Source: Pteria penguin (Eukaryota > Mollusca > Bivalvia > Pterioida > Pteriidae). From it: a stretch of 64,000 bases of DNA. Within the stretch, counting starts at the first letter, position 1. Each line of letters opens with the position of its first letter. The notes under the pieces were generated by a model, which did not search any database, was not told the DNA's origin, and worked only from the letters and a program-made list of their open reading frames with translations. Of this stretch, positions 46,967-58,175 are shown one piece after another. Location of the stretch: the NCBI GenBank assembly GCA_035048485.1, contig CM068586.1, positions 32,706,849 to 32,770,848 of the forward strand, written 5' to 3'. A program made the translations under genes and the position numbers.

Positions 46967-47232
46967 ATTCACACCTTTGTCAAATACATTGTGTATTGTA
47001 CAATTATTCAAATTTCACCTGGATAAGTGACCAGTTACCACTGTGGCAGATGCAAAAGAAAAACAACTCCTTAACTGTATTTGTATTGTAAAACAGAATG
47101 CATACAGAAGACAATCAGTAAAATTTCAATTGCTTGATATAACATAATTTACATCTCGGTTACATACCGTTAATTGCAAATATAGATTTGTACCATTAAG
47201 ATTTGATTCAAGTTAATTTAAAGTTATATTTT
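46967..47232. other. No gene seen
   Basis: AT-rich spacer between the SINE and the SWIM relic; nothing recognised. Confidence 0.4.
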
Positions 47233-47541
47233 ACCACTGTTAGGGAAAATCTCCATAAGACTTTGCAAGTGGCTTAATGTCCTGATTAAGTTTGGTGTCC
47301 TGTCTGTCTAGGGTCAAGTTGATTTGTGGAGTTTGAGTTGACTCTTTATTCATCGTATCTGTTACAGATTCTGAAGGCTTTCTTTGTGTAAGTACAGCAA
47401 TGGGTGTGGTTTTGCATTGGCACGTGGTACTTTCCACTGGCACAAAACTGAAGTGCAGCGTAATGCTTCCTCTGGAGATGTTTCACAGGCTATCATGTTG
47501 CTGAGGGCAAACAACAAGGCCCCTACATGACTGCAAACTTG
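47233..47541 (-). pseudogene. SWIM-type zinc-finger fragment of a transposon accessory protein
   Basis: The minus strand reads LAQVCSHVGALLFALSNMI then LRCTSVLCQWKVPRANAK. After a frameshift near 47400 the sequence TQRKPSESVTDTMNKESTQT continues to 47233. C-S-H-V and the C-T-S-x-x-C-x-W segment match the zinc-finger part of the SAP/SWIM/YqaJ proteins seen in bivalve mobile elements. An acceptor (TTTAATAG) precedes it and a donor (GTG|GTAAAA) follows it. The same segment occurs at 60537-60400. Confidence 0.6.
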
Positions 47542-48370
47542 TGCTAGCCTATTAAACATGTTTATATTATTTCAGTGCCTTGTAAATTTTAATCAGTAAA
47601 AATTACGCAGTATTAAAATTTAAGAGAACATAAATTAAAGTATGAGTGGATTTAGATGGAGCTAGACACAAGAGGTTTGCATTCATTTATTAAAAGAGTT
47701 ATTAAATGCTGGTCAATGTCATATTCATGGTCAAGGTCACATTAACTAGAAGTCTGATTTATAATCATGTACTCATTTTATATAGTTCATATAAATTTGT
47801 ATTTCAGTGATTAGGAAGAATCTTGAATTGATTCTTCTATATTTCTCACCCTACTGGACATTGGCAATATGCAGAATCGATTGTGACTGTTGCATCCCCT
47901 CTCTTAATGATGCATAAATATACATATTCATATTCATGTTTTCCCATGGAGGCCTGGCATGTAGATTTGACATAAATGGTTGCATCATCTTCCTGTAAAA
48001 TGATGTCTCCATGTAGAATATATTTGGTAATGGGTCAGCATTCTTAACTTGACCAACGCTGGGTAATCGTTTCTGGTAAGCAACCCTATTAAAGGGGGGG
48101 GGGGGGGGCATATTTTCCTTGGACTTGGGAGAAATGGCATCATTTTCAAACTGATATAAAACGACTGGAGTGATACTAGAAACGGCTAGTTGGCTATTGA
48201 GAATGTCGCTAATTAGTTATTTTTGTTGATGTTTCTATTCCTAGGTCTGCTGCTTACTCTTTTATTTCGTTAATTTTATGTGTGCTTATGATGTCACGTA
48301 ACGGATCATTCCAAAATCGAAAGAGTGGTCTTTAAGCCTTTCGTTGTCAAATCCAGCTGGAATAATAGAA
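47542..48370. other. No gene seen; GGTCAAGGTCA fragment and G13 tract
   Basis: CATGGTCAAGGTCACATTAA at 47728-47747 is a piece of the dispersed repeat. A G-homopolymer lies at 48095-48108. An 86-aa minus frame (48111-47851) begins in that tract and is not recognised. Confidence 0.4.
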
Positions 48371-48528
48371 TCTAGCACTAATTTGAGTTCCAGATAGAAA
48401 AAGATCAGTCGAGGGTTGGATGAATCAACAAATCTCAACTGAGGCGTTAGCCGAGGTTGAGATATGTTGATTCATCCAGCCCAAGACTGATCTTTGTTTA
48501 TCTGGAACTCAAACTAGTGCTTGATTAA
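48371..48528. repeat. Imperfect hairpin element, arms about 75 bp
   Basis: Left arm TCTAGCACTAATTTGAGTTC, CAGATAGAAAAAGATCAGTC, GGATGAATCAACA pairs with the right arm TGTTGATTCATCC, GACTGATCTTTGTTTATCTG, GAACTCAAACTAGTGCTTGA. A loop of a few bases lies near 48447. Foldback or MITE-like. Confidence 0.85.
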
Positions 48529-49204
48529 TTTTCTCGCACCTCAGCAGCTTGATGTAGGCTGCAGCTATTTTAATGTTTTTGTTTACTTTCTTTGATGGCC
48601 GAATCACTGATTGAATAAATAAATAGTCCGCCGCAATAACATAAAACACGATGATATGTATGAAGAAACTTTATTTTTGATAGGATTTTTCTACATTAAA
48701 TGTAACGATAGCACTTAAATTCCAATATGTTGTAATATGTTTCATTTGTTTGTAAACAATGCAGACGACGCGCGGAAGGATACAAAGTGTTCCGGATAGA
48801 ATTTTCCAGTACTGATAAAAAAAACGGGATTAGTCGATCTCCGGTGCGAGGATCAGTTTTCGACATCACAGTCATAATTACGTCATAGTAACATCGTTGA
48901 TCCTTGACAAGCTGGTGCTTGTGTACGAATGCTCATAGAGTGTTTAAATTAGCTTATTTTAATGAAAGGTCCTGGTTGCAATTTGCCAAATGAGATACTT
49001 CTATCAATTGATTCAGTAATATTCATAAAAAAAGCTAAAACATCTCGTAGATGCGACCGTTCATTCTTTCGCCATGTCCGCTATTCAATTTGGGATTTTT
49101 TTCTTGAAATGTTCACAGGAGATGCCAAATGTCCCATGTATTCATATTTATTTATTAACAAAAATGGGCCCTTGAAGGCATGACACACACACCCTCACAC
49201 ACAC
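48529..49204. other. No gene seen
   Basis: Contains CACACACACCCTCACACACA at the right end. A 73-aa plus frame (48962-49183) is unrecognised and not called. Confidence 0.4.
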
Positions 49205-49237
49205 ATGCAGTGGCGGATTTAGAGCCCCCCCCCTTTT
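49205..49237 (+). repeat. GTGGCGGATTTAGAGC repeat with C tract (copy 2)
   Basis: GCAGTGGCGGATTTAGAGCC then a C run, parallel to 30205-30257. Confidence 0.6.
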
Positions 49238-51340
49238 TGATCACATATTTATAAACTGCAATAAGAACATCACCCTGTCGCATACAAATCGATTCATACA
49301 CATTCAGTCTCGCATTTTTATTGTAAGGGGCACCTAGCTCTGTTCTGGCGTAAAGTACCAGTTACATCTGTCCCGTGAGATAAAAGTCTCCTGGCCAAAT
49401 CGAGGCTACAGAAGAAGCTTTAAACGAAGTTACGATGTGAAGCAGCAAAGTTACGATGCTAAGAGGCAAAGAAATTCACTTTCGCAATTTCGCTTCTAAG
49501 CGACGTAACTTCTCATCGTAGATTCACAATTTCGCTTCTTCACTCGCTTGATAGCGTATGGATTTTGTAGGGCGAAGTTGCGATGTTCCCAAAAGAATGC
49601 TGTAGATTAGACTGAAAATTTCGGTACTAAACAATTATATCAACGGATTGACCGTCAGTACATGTAGTAAGCTTTACCTATAGTCAAGTGAGGATTGTTT
49701 CTTCTAGAAATGGTTGTTATTCACCAAATGAAAAAAAGACTCAAGAAATAGTTGGAATCATGGCCGTAGGAACCGGCGCAGGGAGGCCTTCCCTCCCCCA
49801 CTTTTGACCGACCATAATTGTTTCATAGGTTATCTAATTTATTTACTAAATTGCTTTCATTTAATTATACTTAACATGCAACTGATTTTCAATCTGATAA
49901 GTTATATTGCAGCTGTATGTATTTTGTTCTTTTCTTTCTGAACGTTAATACTACAAGGTATTTTCATCATGCAAAGATAAAAATTGTTCGGGCTGTAGGA
50001 AAACATTTACTCATCCAAACATTTGCAATTTCCTATTCCTCTTAGTGCTTCTTAAGTTGAAAAGACATGCCCTGAACAACGTGTATCTATGTTTGGGAGG
50101 TGGAAATGAATTTATCATTAAATGTCAGCATTAGCGAATTTTAAGGGGGGATTGCAACCCCCTTTCGGTCAGAAAATGTTACCCCCAAAAGATTATTTTC
50201 GGTCATTTTCAAAGCTGCAACACCCCACCACCTTTCCAGACTGAATAGTCAAAAATAGTTATCATGGCAGAATGCGACCCCCTTTCAAGAATTACTATAT
50301 CCACCATGGTCAGTGTCTAGCTTTATGCGATTCAAGCAAGACTCCTTGGCACAAAAAGTGGCTTAAAACAGTGGTATCATACTGCAAATTTTGTTTTGAG
50401 TTTGGCACCCCTCCCACTTTTAAATTGCATCCTACCGGCCTGGGAATTTATTTCTAGTAAGCTTTCACCGAAACCATGGTGTCCCTTGCTTTTTTTCGAT
50501 GTATGACAATATTCTGCAAAAAGTCCCATTTTCATAATAACGGCAACAAATCCTTTTACAAAACTCGCAGGTTTCCACCTCATATTCTTGCTCTTCGGCG
50601 CAGGTAGTGTGTCCGGTTGGATTTCGAAAGCAAAAAAAAAAGCGCATGGGAGTATTTTGCAGTGCTGTTATCTGGTTAATCATAAATTGATGACTGGTCG
50701 TCCAAAGACGGTTCGGTGCGCTAAATAGACTGGATATGTTTTTGTACCTGTACTGCAGTAGAAATACGTCGTAGACATCAAAATATTGTTTTATGCAACG
50801 GGCGTTTATGCATCGTTTTATGTATTTTTGTAAACGTTTTACTTATATATTATTGTCCCTTTCGCTATACATGTATTTTTATTTGAAAGAGAGAGAGCTT
50901 CTAATATATGGAATATAGTACAAGTACGACTCAGAGGAATTCAGGTGATTTTTCGCCTTTTCACGCTTTCAAAATTACTTATCCCTAATGTCGTTTTCAT
51001 TTTCCATTGAATCCCTTCGCATGCTGTTTGCAGTCCAATGTAAATTTTCAAATTAGAAATCGAATGGATAATGTTCAGACCGTTATACTTAACCTAAAGT
51101 TTCGGCTAACCTAGCAGTTACGATTTTAAAAGAACCCAGGTGTCCGCAATAAGCACGTAATTTCTGTTGACCGATATGACACGCCTTTCATAGAAACGGG
51201 GATAAACGACTTCTCAGCTAGTAGCTGATTGCTGCTGTCAAATGGGATGATTCGTGGGTTTTTCTTTCTTTCTTTTTTCATTCAATCTCAGACCCCGATT
51301 CGGAGTCATATTTTCTGAAAAATGCACTACTGATACTTAC
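49238..51340. other. No confident gene; repeated AAGTTACGATG segment
   Basis: 49415-49585 holds direct and inverted copies of GAAGTTACGATG and of GCTTCTAAGCGACGTAACTT-like sequence. 50130-50290 has three GCNACCCCCTTTC pieces. Overlapping minus frames at 50377-50683 include a Cys-rich CEFCKRICCRYY but no family and no confident splice context. Confidence 0.4.
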
Positions 51341-51498
51341 CTACTTGTTTCTCGGACAATATGACGTAACATATTCATCGTAAAAATAACAAGAAGTACT
51401 GTGCAAGCCGAGAATTTTGAGAAGGCATACTTTTTTGGTCCTGGATTCTTCCTAAAATGCGTCTTTGTTATTACTCTCTGGGCAAAACTCGTATCCAT
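51341..51498 (-). CDS. Candidate first coding exon of a signal-anchor membrane protein
   Basis: From the ATG at 51498 the minus strand encodes about 52 residues: a basic N-terminus (TKTHFRKNPGPKKYAFSK) and then one hydrophobic segment (FSACTVLLVIFTMNML, about residues 29-45). It runs to an excellent donor, AGTAG|GTAAGT at 51340, in phase 2. A short basic tail followed by a membrane segment is the usual start of type II membrane enzymes such as Golgi transferases, but nothing here identifies the family. CRE-like sites (GTGACGTCAC, ATGACGTCGG) lie 30-60 bases upstream. No downstream exon was found within the window, so this is tentative. Confidence 0.4.
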
Positions 51499-51524
51499 AT
51501 ACCGCCAATATTGGTAGGCTGGTT

Positions 51525-51570
51525 GTGACGTCACTATTCAGAACATGACGTCGGTTTTCGTTGACGTTTG
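51525..51570. promoter_or_regulatory. CRE-like sites upstream of the candidate exon
   Basis: GTGACGTCAC at 51525-51534, ATGACGTCGG at 51545-51554 and TTGACGTTTG at 51561-51570. The first is a perfect palindromic CRE core. Confidence 0.4.
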
Positions 51571-53328
51571 AATGAACGAAAAGGACGATTTTTTGCGGAT
51601 TTTTCCTGATATCTCATGAAATTAGACACTTTTTAGACATCTTTTATATTTGTAAATAACACTTATTTCACTCTCTTTACAAACACAAGGAAGTTTGGAA
51701 ATTTGTTCAAACGTATAACTCATCTTAATGTATTTTTACAGAGAAGAAATATGAATTTACAGCGGGATTTTAAGTGGCCCAAAAGTGACCATTTGGCACA
51801 TAGATGGTTAAAAATTTTTACAGATTACAGAAGTAAAAGAGGGTGTAAGGCATATGCATTTAATTTAATTAAACGAGGAGAAAGGTGTCCGGGATTTGCC
51901 TTAAGAAAATTAATTTGAAAATTGCTGCAACGTTAAAATTAGCAAAAAGTACCATAAAAATATCATTAACTAGCAACGATCAGGTCAAAGTATGTGACAA
52001 AATATGAATAAATAAATAAAAAAAAACAATAATAAAAAAAAAAAGATCAATGAATACAATTGGGTTGATCCAAGATACTTCAATGATTGTTAACGCGCTT
52101 AATATACGCGACCTGAATAAAGTGTGCGTTAAACATGTACATGTACAAGTTACAAAACTACGACAAATGATGACAAGCACGGATACTTAAAATTTATTCG
52201 ATGAAGGTTAAACATGATGAAAAAAGCTGGCCTTTCACCATAAAAAACCCCCACATGTTTCGAAAAAGTTTTACAGGAGCGAAATTGTATGAAGGGCATT
52301 TTGAACATTGTCCAGCTATGTCCGTAATACACACACTTTCTAAAGCTGTTATTAATTAGTTTTTCTTTCTTTCTTTCTTTTGATCGAAAGATGAAGACCC
52401 GCCATGTTGCGTCAGCAACTCGTAAGCTCTAGTGTTTTCATCTATTCTTTGCGGCTTTCCTTTTTTCGGCTAGGAGTGATTGATATTTCGGAAGTTCCAC
52501 CCGGTTTACAACAATCAGCATTTTAATTATTTCTAATTGATATATGATTTTTAAACACTGATTTTCGTTTTCTCTCTACCCCTCCTGTTTTTATGCACCG
52601 GTCTAAGAGATATTGTATAAAAAGCGTTTGTTCGGTCCATCCATCTGTATGTGCTTCCGGCAGTAGCATACGACACATATCGCTCATTTCTCTTTTGTAA
52701 TCCATGTGCTGTGAGAACAGCTTCGATAACGGTCTACGGTTTTATGCACTCTTGGAAATTCGAATTTCGAAAATGTTTTAAATGAATTATAAAATGACAC
52801 CCCTATCACATTGGACACTTCCAAAATCCGTCCAAGATGGATGCCGTGACGTTACATGGGAATTCCCTGTTCCAAAACGTATTTTGTGTTCTGGGGCCCA
52901 ACAAGGTATATTTCTGTAAGTTTTACTCGGTTCGACTTACAACTAATTTGACACAAAGATGATGTTTATATGTGAATAATAGTGAATATGACGAGATAAA
53001 AGCATTTTTTCGGCGTATGGAACTGGTGGCGATGACAGTAGGCTTAGAAAACCATAAATCATTGCCCCTAGTTGTAATTATTCCTGTCAAATGCATACTA
53101 ACGTCTCGCAGTGTCAGTGAAACTCAATTTCTGACAGGGTTTTTGCCGATACCCCGTCAGTGTTTGTAAAACTGGCATGGTAACTCCTAATTCTCAACTT
53201 GAGGAAATCCGAGTTATCGATCGTGAACTAGTTACGTCCCTCTGACAGACGGTGTCGAATTATGGCGGGATCGCCTCTGTCGTAACATCACTAGATCAAG
53301 TGTGACTGTTTCGCTAACCTGAAATGTT
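51571..53328. other. No gene seen
   Basis: AT-rich with an A-rich tract at 52010-52044 and (CTTT)n at 52363-52381. Short frames show no domain. Confidence 0.4.
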
Positions 53329-53547
53329 ATGGAGCGAAACTACTGTGCTATTACAGGTTGTCATGACACCGCAGGATGTATTGGAAAGTTGCGGGGGGAA
53401 AGTGAAATTACACCATTTACCAAGGGATAAAACCCTCAGGAGTGCTTGGATTTGAACACTTGGTAGAAAAAAAACTACAAAGCCGGAACATGGTCTTTCG
53501 TTAGTTCAGATAATTTTCCAGGTCGTGAGGGTACAACATGGGAGTAT
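53329..53547 (+). pseudogene. THAP zinc-finger domain relic (start of larger transposon relic)
   Basis: From the ATG at 53329: MERNYCAITGCHDTAGCIGK, then in a second frame LHHLPRDKTLRSAWI (the F/H-x-x-P segment and conserved Trp), then stops, then in a third frame SSDNFPGREGTTWEYQ, corresponding to the CSDHF end of the domain. The Cys before DNF is missing. It precedes, on the same strand, a DDE relic at 55183. Confidence 0.75.
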
Positions 53548-55182
53548 CAGTAAATCTTCCTCACAACATGGACTGTAGAATTTGAAAGATCGCATATTTG
53601 GTTGCGTATTTTTACATATAGTGAGGGATAAGTACTTAAGGCGCTTGCAAATACAAATATGACATTTTTATGTTTAAACTGATTTCCTATTTTTTTGCGT
53701 CATTGGACATCGAAACATTTTATGTGATGACGAGGAAACCAGTTAAACTTGAAAAATATGACATGAATTTGAAAATACTGTAAGTGATCGAAAAATGGGC
53801 AGTCGAGGATAAATGTACAGTAGTGACAGTAGGTTACTTAAAGTGCGACTGCTGCAGTAAGCCTGTATGACCTATGATTATGGTATAGGTCTGCAGTTTG
53901 ATACTTTGTAGGGTCTACATAATAAAAAAACATGTATGTGACGGCAAGAAAAAATACGCCCCTTTTTAAAAAGAAATACTCCACAAAGGCAAAATTAGAG
54001 GGAAGGGCTTCATCCCACTCCTCCTCCAGTTCTTATATATGCTTCGTAATAACAACGTTATGCCTATACATTAAATATTAAATAACACAACTGAACCGTG
54101 GGTTAGCTTAATGCATTCAACCTAAGATTACAAAACCTCAGTTAGAACCCATAGCTGTTCACCAGACTAATTAATAAATATAGAACATGTATACTTTCAA
54201 ATGAGACAATAGAGACCAAGGTCCCGTACCAAGTAAAGACAGTCTTGGAATTTTGGTTATGATAAAACCAAATCAAAGTGTGTTAAGTCTGCATCAACTA
54301 GATGTTGCCAATATGCCATTGACAAGTGACATTCAATACAAATTAATGAACATACAGCATAGAATACGTTTAAGTGAATGTCATGATTTTTCTTTGTTAT
54401 TTACATAACCTGACTATTTGTTGCATCAACAGCTTCACGCTCCAAGTCACTTGCAGTTGTACCAAAGATAGAGGACCCAAAAGATATAGGAAAGAATGAT
54501 AATTGTGAAACTGAAATGCTTTTGCAGCTAGCAACATGCAGTCATCAATAAAATTCCACGAGTAAAAGCAACCTTTTACATCTTAATTTTTTTTTTCAGT
54601 TGTTAAGACAATTTCAAACTGCCAATCCATTTCACAGTATACTCATATTGTGTTATGTCTGAAATGAGGTTCATGATTACACAAAGTAAAACATGCGTTC
54701 CTTTGATGCCGGTAATACATTTGTTTATACAAGTATTTAAACTGATATGGCATGGGGACCAGGGTGCTTGCTTTTGACTTTGAGTTGTTGAATTCAAACT
54801 TCTATGAACTTCTAGTGAATTCATGGAAATAATGAAAAAAAGTTCATATATGCATATGCAAAGTTGCCATCATAAATAAATATTAACTGTCACATCATTC
54901 TGGTACACTTAGTGTGTTAACCTCACATCATTTTGTGTTATTACTTTGATTAAATTTTGTATTATTTTGCCAAAATTAGTTATATCTAACTCTTACAAAA
55001 ATAATTTGTTAGGTATTGCTGTCTGGAAGAAAGAGTAGATGTAAATGATAATACGAATGAGAAAAGTGATTTGATTCCTATGGACTCCTGTGAACAATTT
55101 CTATTTCGGTGTGTGTAGAAAATTTTAGTATTGAGACCCAAACCTTACTTCAACAAATAACTACCCTAGGAATTCTGAAGAT
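53548..55182 (+). other. Linker region of transposon relic, two possible exons
   Basis: 54455-54545 reads LAVVPKIEDPKDIGKNDNCE and 55018-55108 reads RVDVNDNTNEKSDLIPMDSC EQFLF after a TTTGTTAG acceptor. Both are acidic, linker-like and in the right place between THAP and DDE, but neither can be joined in frame with confidence. Confidence 0.3.
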
Positions 55183-55836
55183 TTGATAATATTTTATACA
55201 GGACTTCCAAATTGTCAAACGTACGATGCTGTTTATGAAAGCTTGATACAGCATGGAGCAAACAAACTTAATATTGAAGAGGGATGTGGTAGTGATACAC
55301 TGTTTAACAGAAAATCTCGTTTAGAGGATGAATTTCTCATGTTAATGATGCGACTAGGCCTTGGTTTACTTCTAGTAGATTTGCAGTACAGATGTCATAT
55401 GTCAGCAAGCAGAATATCAGGAGTATTTACAGTATAGATCAGATTATGAACGAGTGCTTCAAGGAGCTAGTATTTATGCCTTCTTTAGACATTCTACCAC
55501 AGAAAGCACCAGCCTGTTTTCAGAGCTTTCGAGACAACCGCGTAATACACCGATCCACTTTCGTCGAATGTTAAGCATTTTAGCGCAAAATACGACTATG
55601 ATGACGTTACGCAAGGTTGGACAAGTCGGATATTTGGCTATGACGTCATAAGTATAACAATCAAAAGTCCGCTAAATATCGCTTTCTATGCTGAAAAGTG
55701 GATCGGTGTATTCTAGATTGCATCGAGTTATTTATTCAGACACCATTTAGTTTGGAGAATAAATCTCAAACTTATTTTCTCTATACATCCCATAATACTG
55801 TTAAGGCATTAATAGGAGTTAGCACAACAGGAGCAA
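55183..55836 (+). pseudogene. DDE_4-type transposase core, interrupted by a MITE
   Basis: FYTGLPNCQTYDAVYESLIQ opens the domain; LEDEFLMLMMRLGLGLLLVD is the helix-turn-helix lead-in, as in the transposase at 42000. After a frameshift near 55430 it reads IDQIMNECFKELVFMPSLDI and QSFRDNRV, is cut at 55547 by a MITE, and resumes at 55712 with LDCIELFIQTPFSLENKSQT and HNTVKALIGVSTTGA. The Asp of LDCIEL is the first catalytic residue. Sequence similarity ends near 55836, so the other two acidic residues are gone. Same strand as the THAP relic at 53329. Confidence 0.82.
55547..55709. mobile_element. MITE with ACACCGATCC ends, copy 2, clean insertion
   Basis: 163 bp from ACACCGATCCACTTT to AAAGTGGATCGGTGT, a 15-bp perfect terminal inverted repeat. 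AT at 55545-55546 and 55710-55711 is the target duplication: removing the MITE and one AT restores the transposase frame across the site. Homologous to 46566-46721. Confidence 0.93.
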
Positions 55837-56139
55837 GGAGCCATGAGCACTGTAACAGTGCAAACAATGTATACTACAATACAGTCTAGGTGTTTTGTAA
55901 TTTTTCTACCTATCACAGTGGATGACATCCAGGTGTAAATAAAAAAAAAATTACATAATACACTGTATTTATGAAGCACATGTAAATTTCTTTCTGGATT
56001 TCCACTGTGATTTCATGTATTTTTCCCTCTGTGTTTTAAGCAATTTCTCCAAATCACCTGGACTGCACTGTACATGTAGAGTGTATTAATTCTCAGGATC
56101 AGTTTCTTAAGCACAATTACCTACATCTTGATTTTTATG
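55837..56139. other. No gene seen
   Basis: AT-rich with a short A9 tract; nothing recognised. Confidence 0.4.
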
Positions 56140-56555
56140 CCGCCATAACGTCTTCCTTTAGTTTGGAGGGAGATAATTTCCTACACAATTATTGTGCATG
56201 ACGCAAGGGTGTGCCATGACCATGGTCAAGGTCACAGTGCACACACGGCCAGAATTCTTGTCCGGGCCATATGTTCTTCCTGTTACGTTGGAGGGAGATT
56301 ATATTTTACACAATTGTTGTCCATGACCCAAGGGTGAGTCATGACCTTGAACTAAGGTCCAATCTGCAAAGTAAATGTCTGAGTGCATGCATACCAGAAT
56401 TCATGTTTTCATTGATTATACCTCAAACTGTACAAGTAGGACATCCATTACACTTATACCAGTAATGAATCTTGGATCTTGAAGTATTGCATGCTTCATC
56501 TTTGTTTCTGCGCAGGCTATGCGTCCCGTTAGGACAGCTCTAGTTAGTCACAGGT
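56140..56555 (+). repeat. Dispersed repeat with GGTCAAGGTCA and GACAGCTCTAGTT end (copy 2)
   Basis: Internally duplicated: ACGTCTTCCTTTAGTTTGGA, GGGAGATAATTTCCTACACA, TGCATGACGCAAGG and later GTTACGTTGGAGGGAGATTA, CATGACCCAAGGGTGAGTCA. Then the TACAAGTAGGACATCCATTA, TACCAGTAATGAA and TTAGGACAGCTCTAGTTAG parts shared with 1-395. Confidence 0.78.
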
Positions 56556-56924
56556 ATTTTTGGCAACAGCCTTTGGCACTATAAGACATGAAAATTTCCT
56601 GAAGTCTAAGATTTACTCGACTTAATGTTGCATCAACTGAGACATTTTGCACAATTAAAGTAAGATGCTAGGTATTCAATGAGGATAACGATGGTATGTA
56701 TTTAACTACATAAGTGCACTTGTTAATAAAGGAGATGATACAGATTTCGATTGAATTGTTTTCATTTCTTTACTGTTTGTCTGAAAGACAGTCATTCTCT
56801 TTTTTGAAGATGTAAGGCATTATGAGGATAATTGCATACTCATATTTGACCTTGAATTTGTGTGAAGTATCAGTGTGACTTTTTGATTTGAATATTATTC
56901 ATGTGTATGTGTACAGAGGATGGA
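56556..56924. other. No gene seen
   Basis: AT-rich spacer before the Penelope-like element; nothing recognised. Confidence 0.4.
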
Positions 56925-57237
56925 TAAATCCAAATCATAAGTATAAAATTCATGAAACCAGACGACATACAAAATCAATGAAAATGAAAAACAAGTGGAA
57001 AATAACCACATATGTCTACGTGCATATGTGAACCCCTGTATCCATATATTGAGAAGTCAAAGTAGGTAACCTTCTGGTATAGAGGGTGCCAAATCTGTGT
57101 AAAATGATTGGAATCGGTCTCGGTCCAGAATATCAATTTAAAAGTCTGGATAACGAGATATCATATGGAGTAATAAGAGTCTCGTAACGACCATAGAACT
57201 TCCTCAGTGACGTTGTTAGTCTAGCACATATATAACC

Positions 57238-58175
57238 CTAGTTGAGCAGCTTAACTGAAAGTCGCCTAGCCCTCAGAACAAAGTCATTGTAATTTATATA
57301 TGCTCTGGAATAACGTATTAACTGAGATATGAATACGTCGTATGCGGGCGATGATGGAATGTTGCTACTTATGAAAAGACAGTTTGTGATAGCGAAATTG
57401 AAATCGTTACGTTTGTCATAGAGTGAGGTGTTCAATTGACCATTAATGTAGAAAGACAACATAATATCTAAATACGAAGTAGAATGACTACTTTCTGTGG
57501 TTTCTTTGACCTCCAGTTCACTTGGATAGATGATGCTAAGGTAATCCCCGAACGATGGATTATTAATTGAAAGCGAGTCATCTATATATCTGTAAGTAAA
57601 ATTGAAGCTAAGAGCCAATTGTTTTTTTTTTTTCCTTGCGAAAGCAAAGACTGAATGAATTCAGCTTCGTTTGAGTTAGTGCCCATTGGAATGCCGACAA
57701 TTTGTTGAAAAACCTTTCCTCCAAACACCACAAAAAATGTTATCGACAAGAAAGTTCAACATCTGGATGACAACTGTTTCAGTGTATTTTTTTTTCGGAA
57801 TCAGATTATTCCCTAACAAAGTAAGTTTCATCATGGCCTATAACTATATATTTGAATTTGCGGCTTCCGATTTTACTAGTAAATGCATTTTGAACAATTT
57901 CCGCTACTCTGTCTTTTAATTTCTGATGAGGGATCGTTGTGTAAAGAGTCGAAAAGTCAAAAGACTTGATAGAATGATTTTTAGTAAAACTTTTTGATTT
58001 TAGATGTTCTAATAACGCTTTTGAATTTTTAAGGATCCACATTTGATTAATTCCACTTCTGGAATATACTGTTTCGCAATATCTATAAAGGCCAGATTTA
58101 ATTTCTGATAATATTTTTGTGAGAAGCATCGATACAGATTTTGTGGAACACTTCGAGGAACCAGCGATAAAGCAT
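57238..58175 (-). pseudogene. Penelope-like reverse transcriptase palm and thumb, copy D
   Basis: From 58129: ILSEIKSGLYRYCETVYSRS, SIKSFDFSTLYTTIPHQKLK (motif A, Asp), then after a frameshift near 57805 VFQQIVGIPMGTN (motif B region). A short gap follows where the family has about a dozen more residues, then FNFTYRYIDDSLSINNPSFG (motif C, YIDD, near 57588), SYLDIMLSFYINGQLNTSLY and SAPAYDVFISQLIRYSR-like thumb to 57238. Catalytic aspartates are present but the frame is broken. Confidence 0.82.

Noticed and set aside
50377..50683. Cys-rich minus frames (CEFCKRICCRYY)
   Set aside because: Two overlapping frames compete, no family fits, and no donor or acceptor links them to the candidate exon at 51341-51498.
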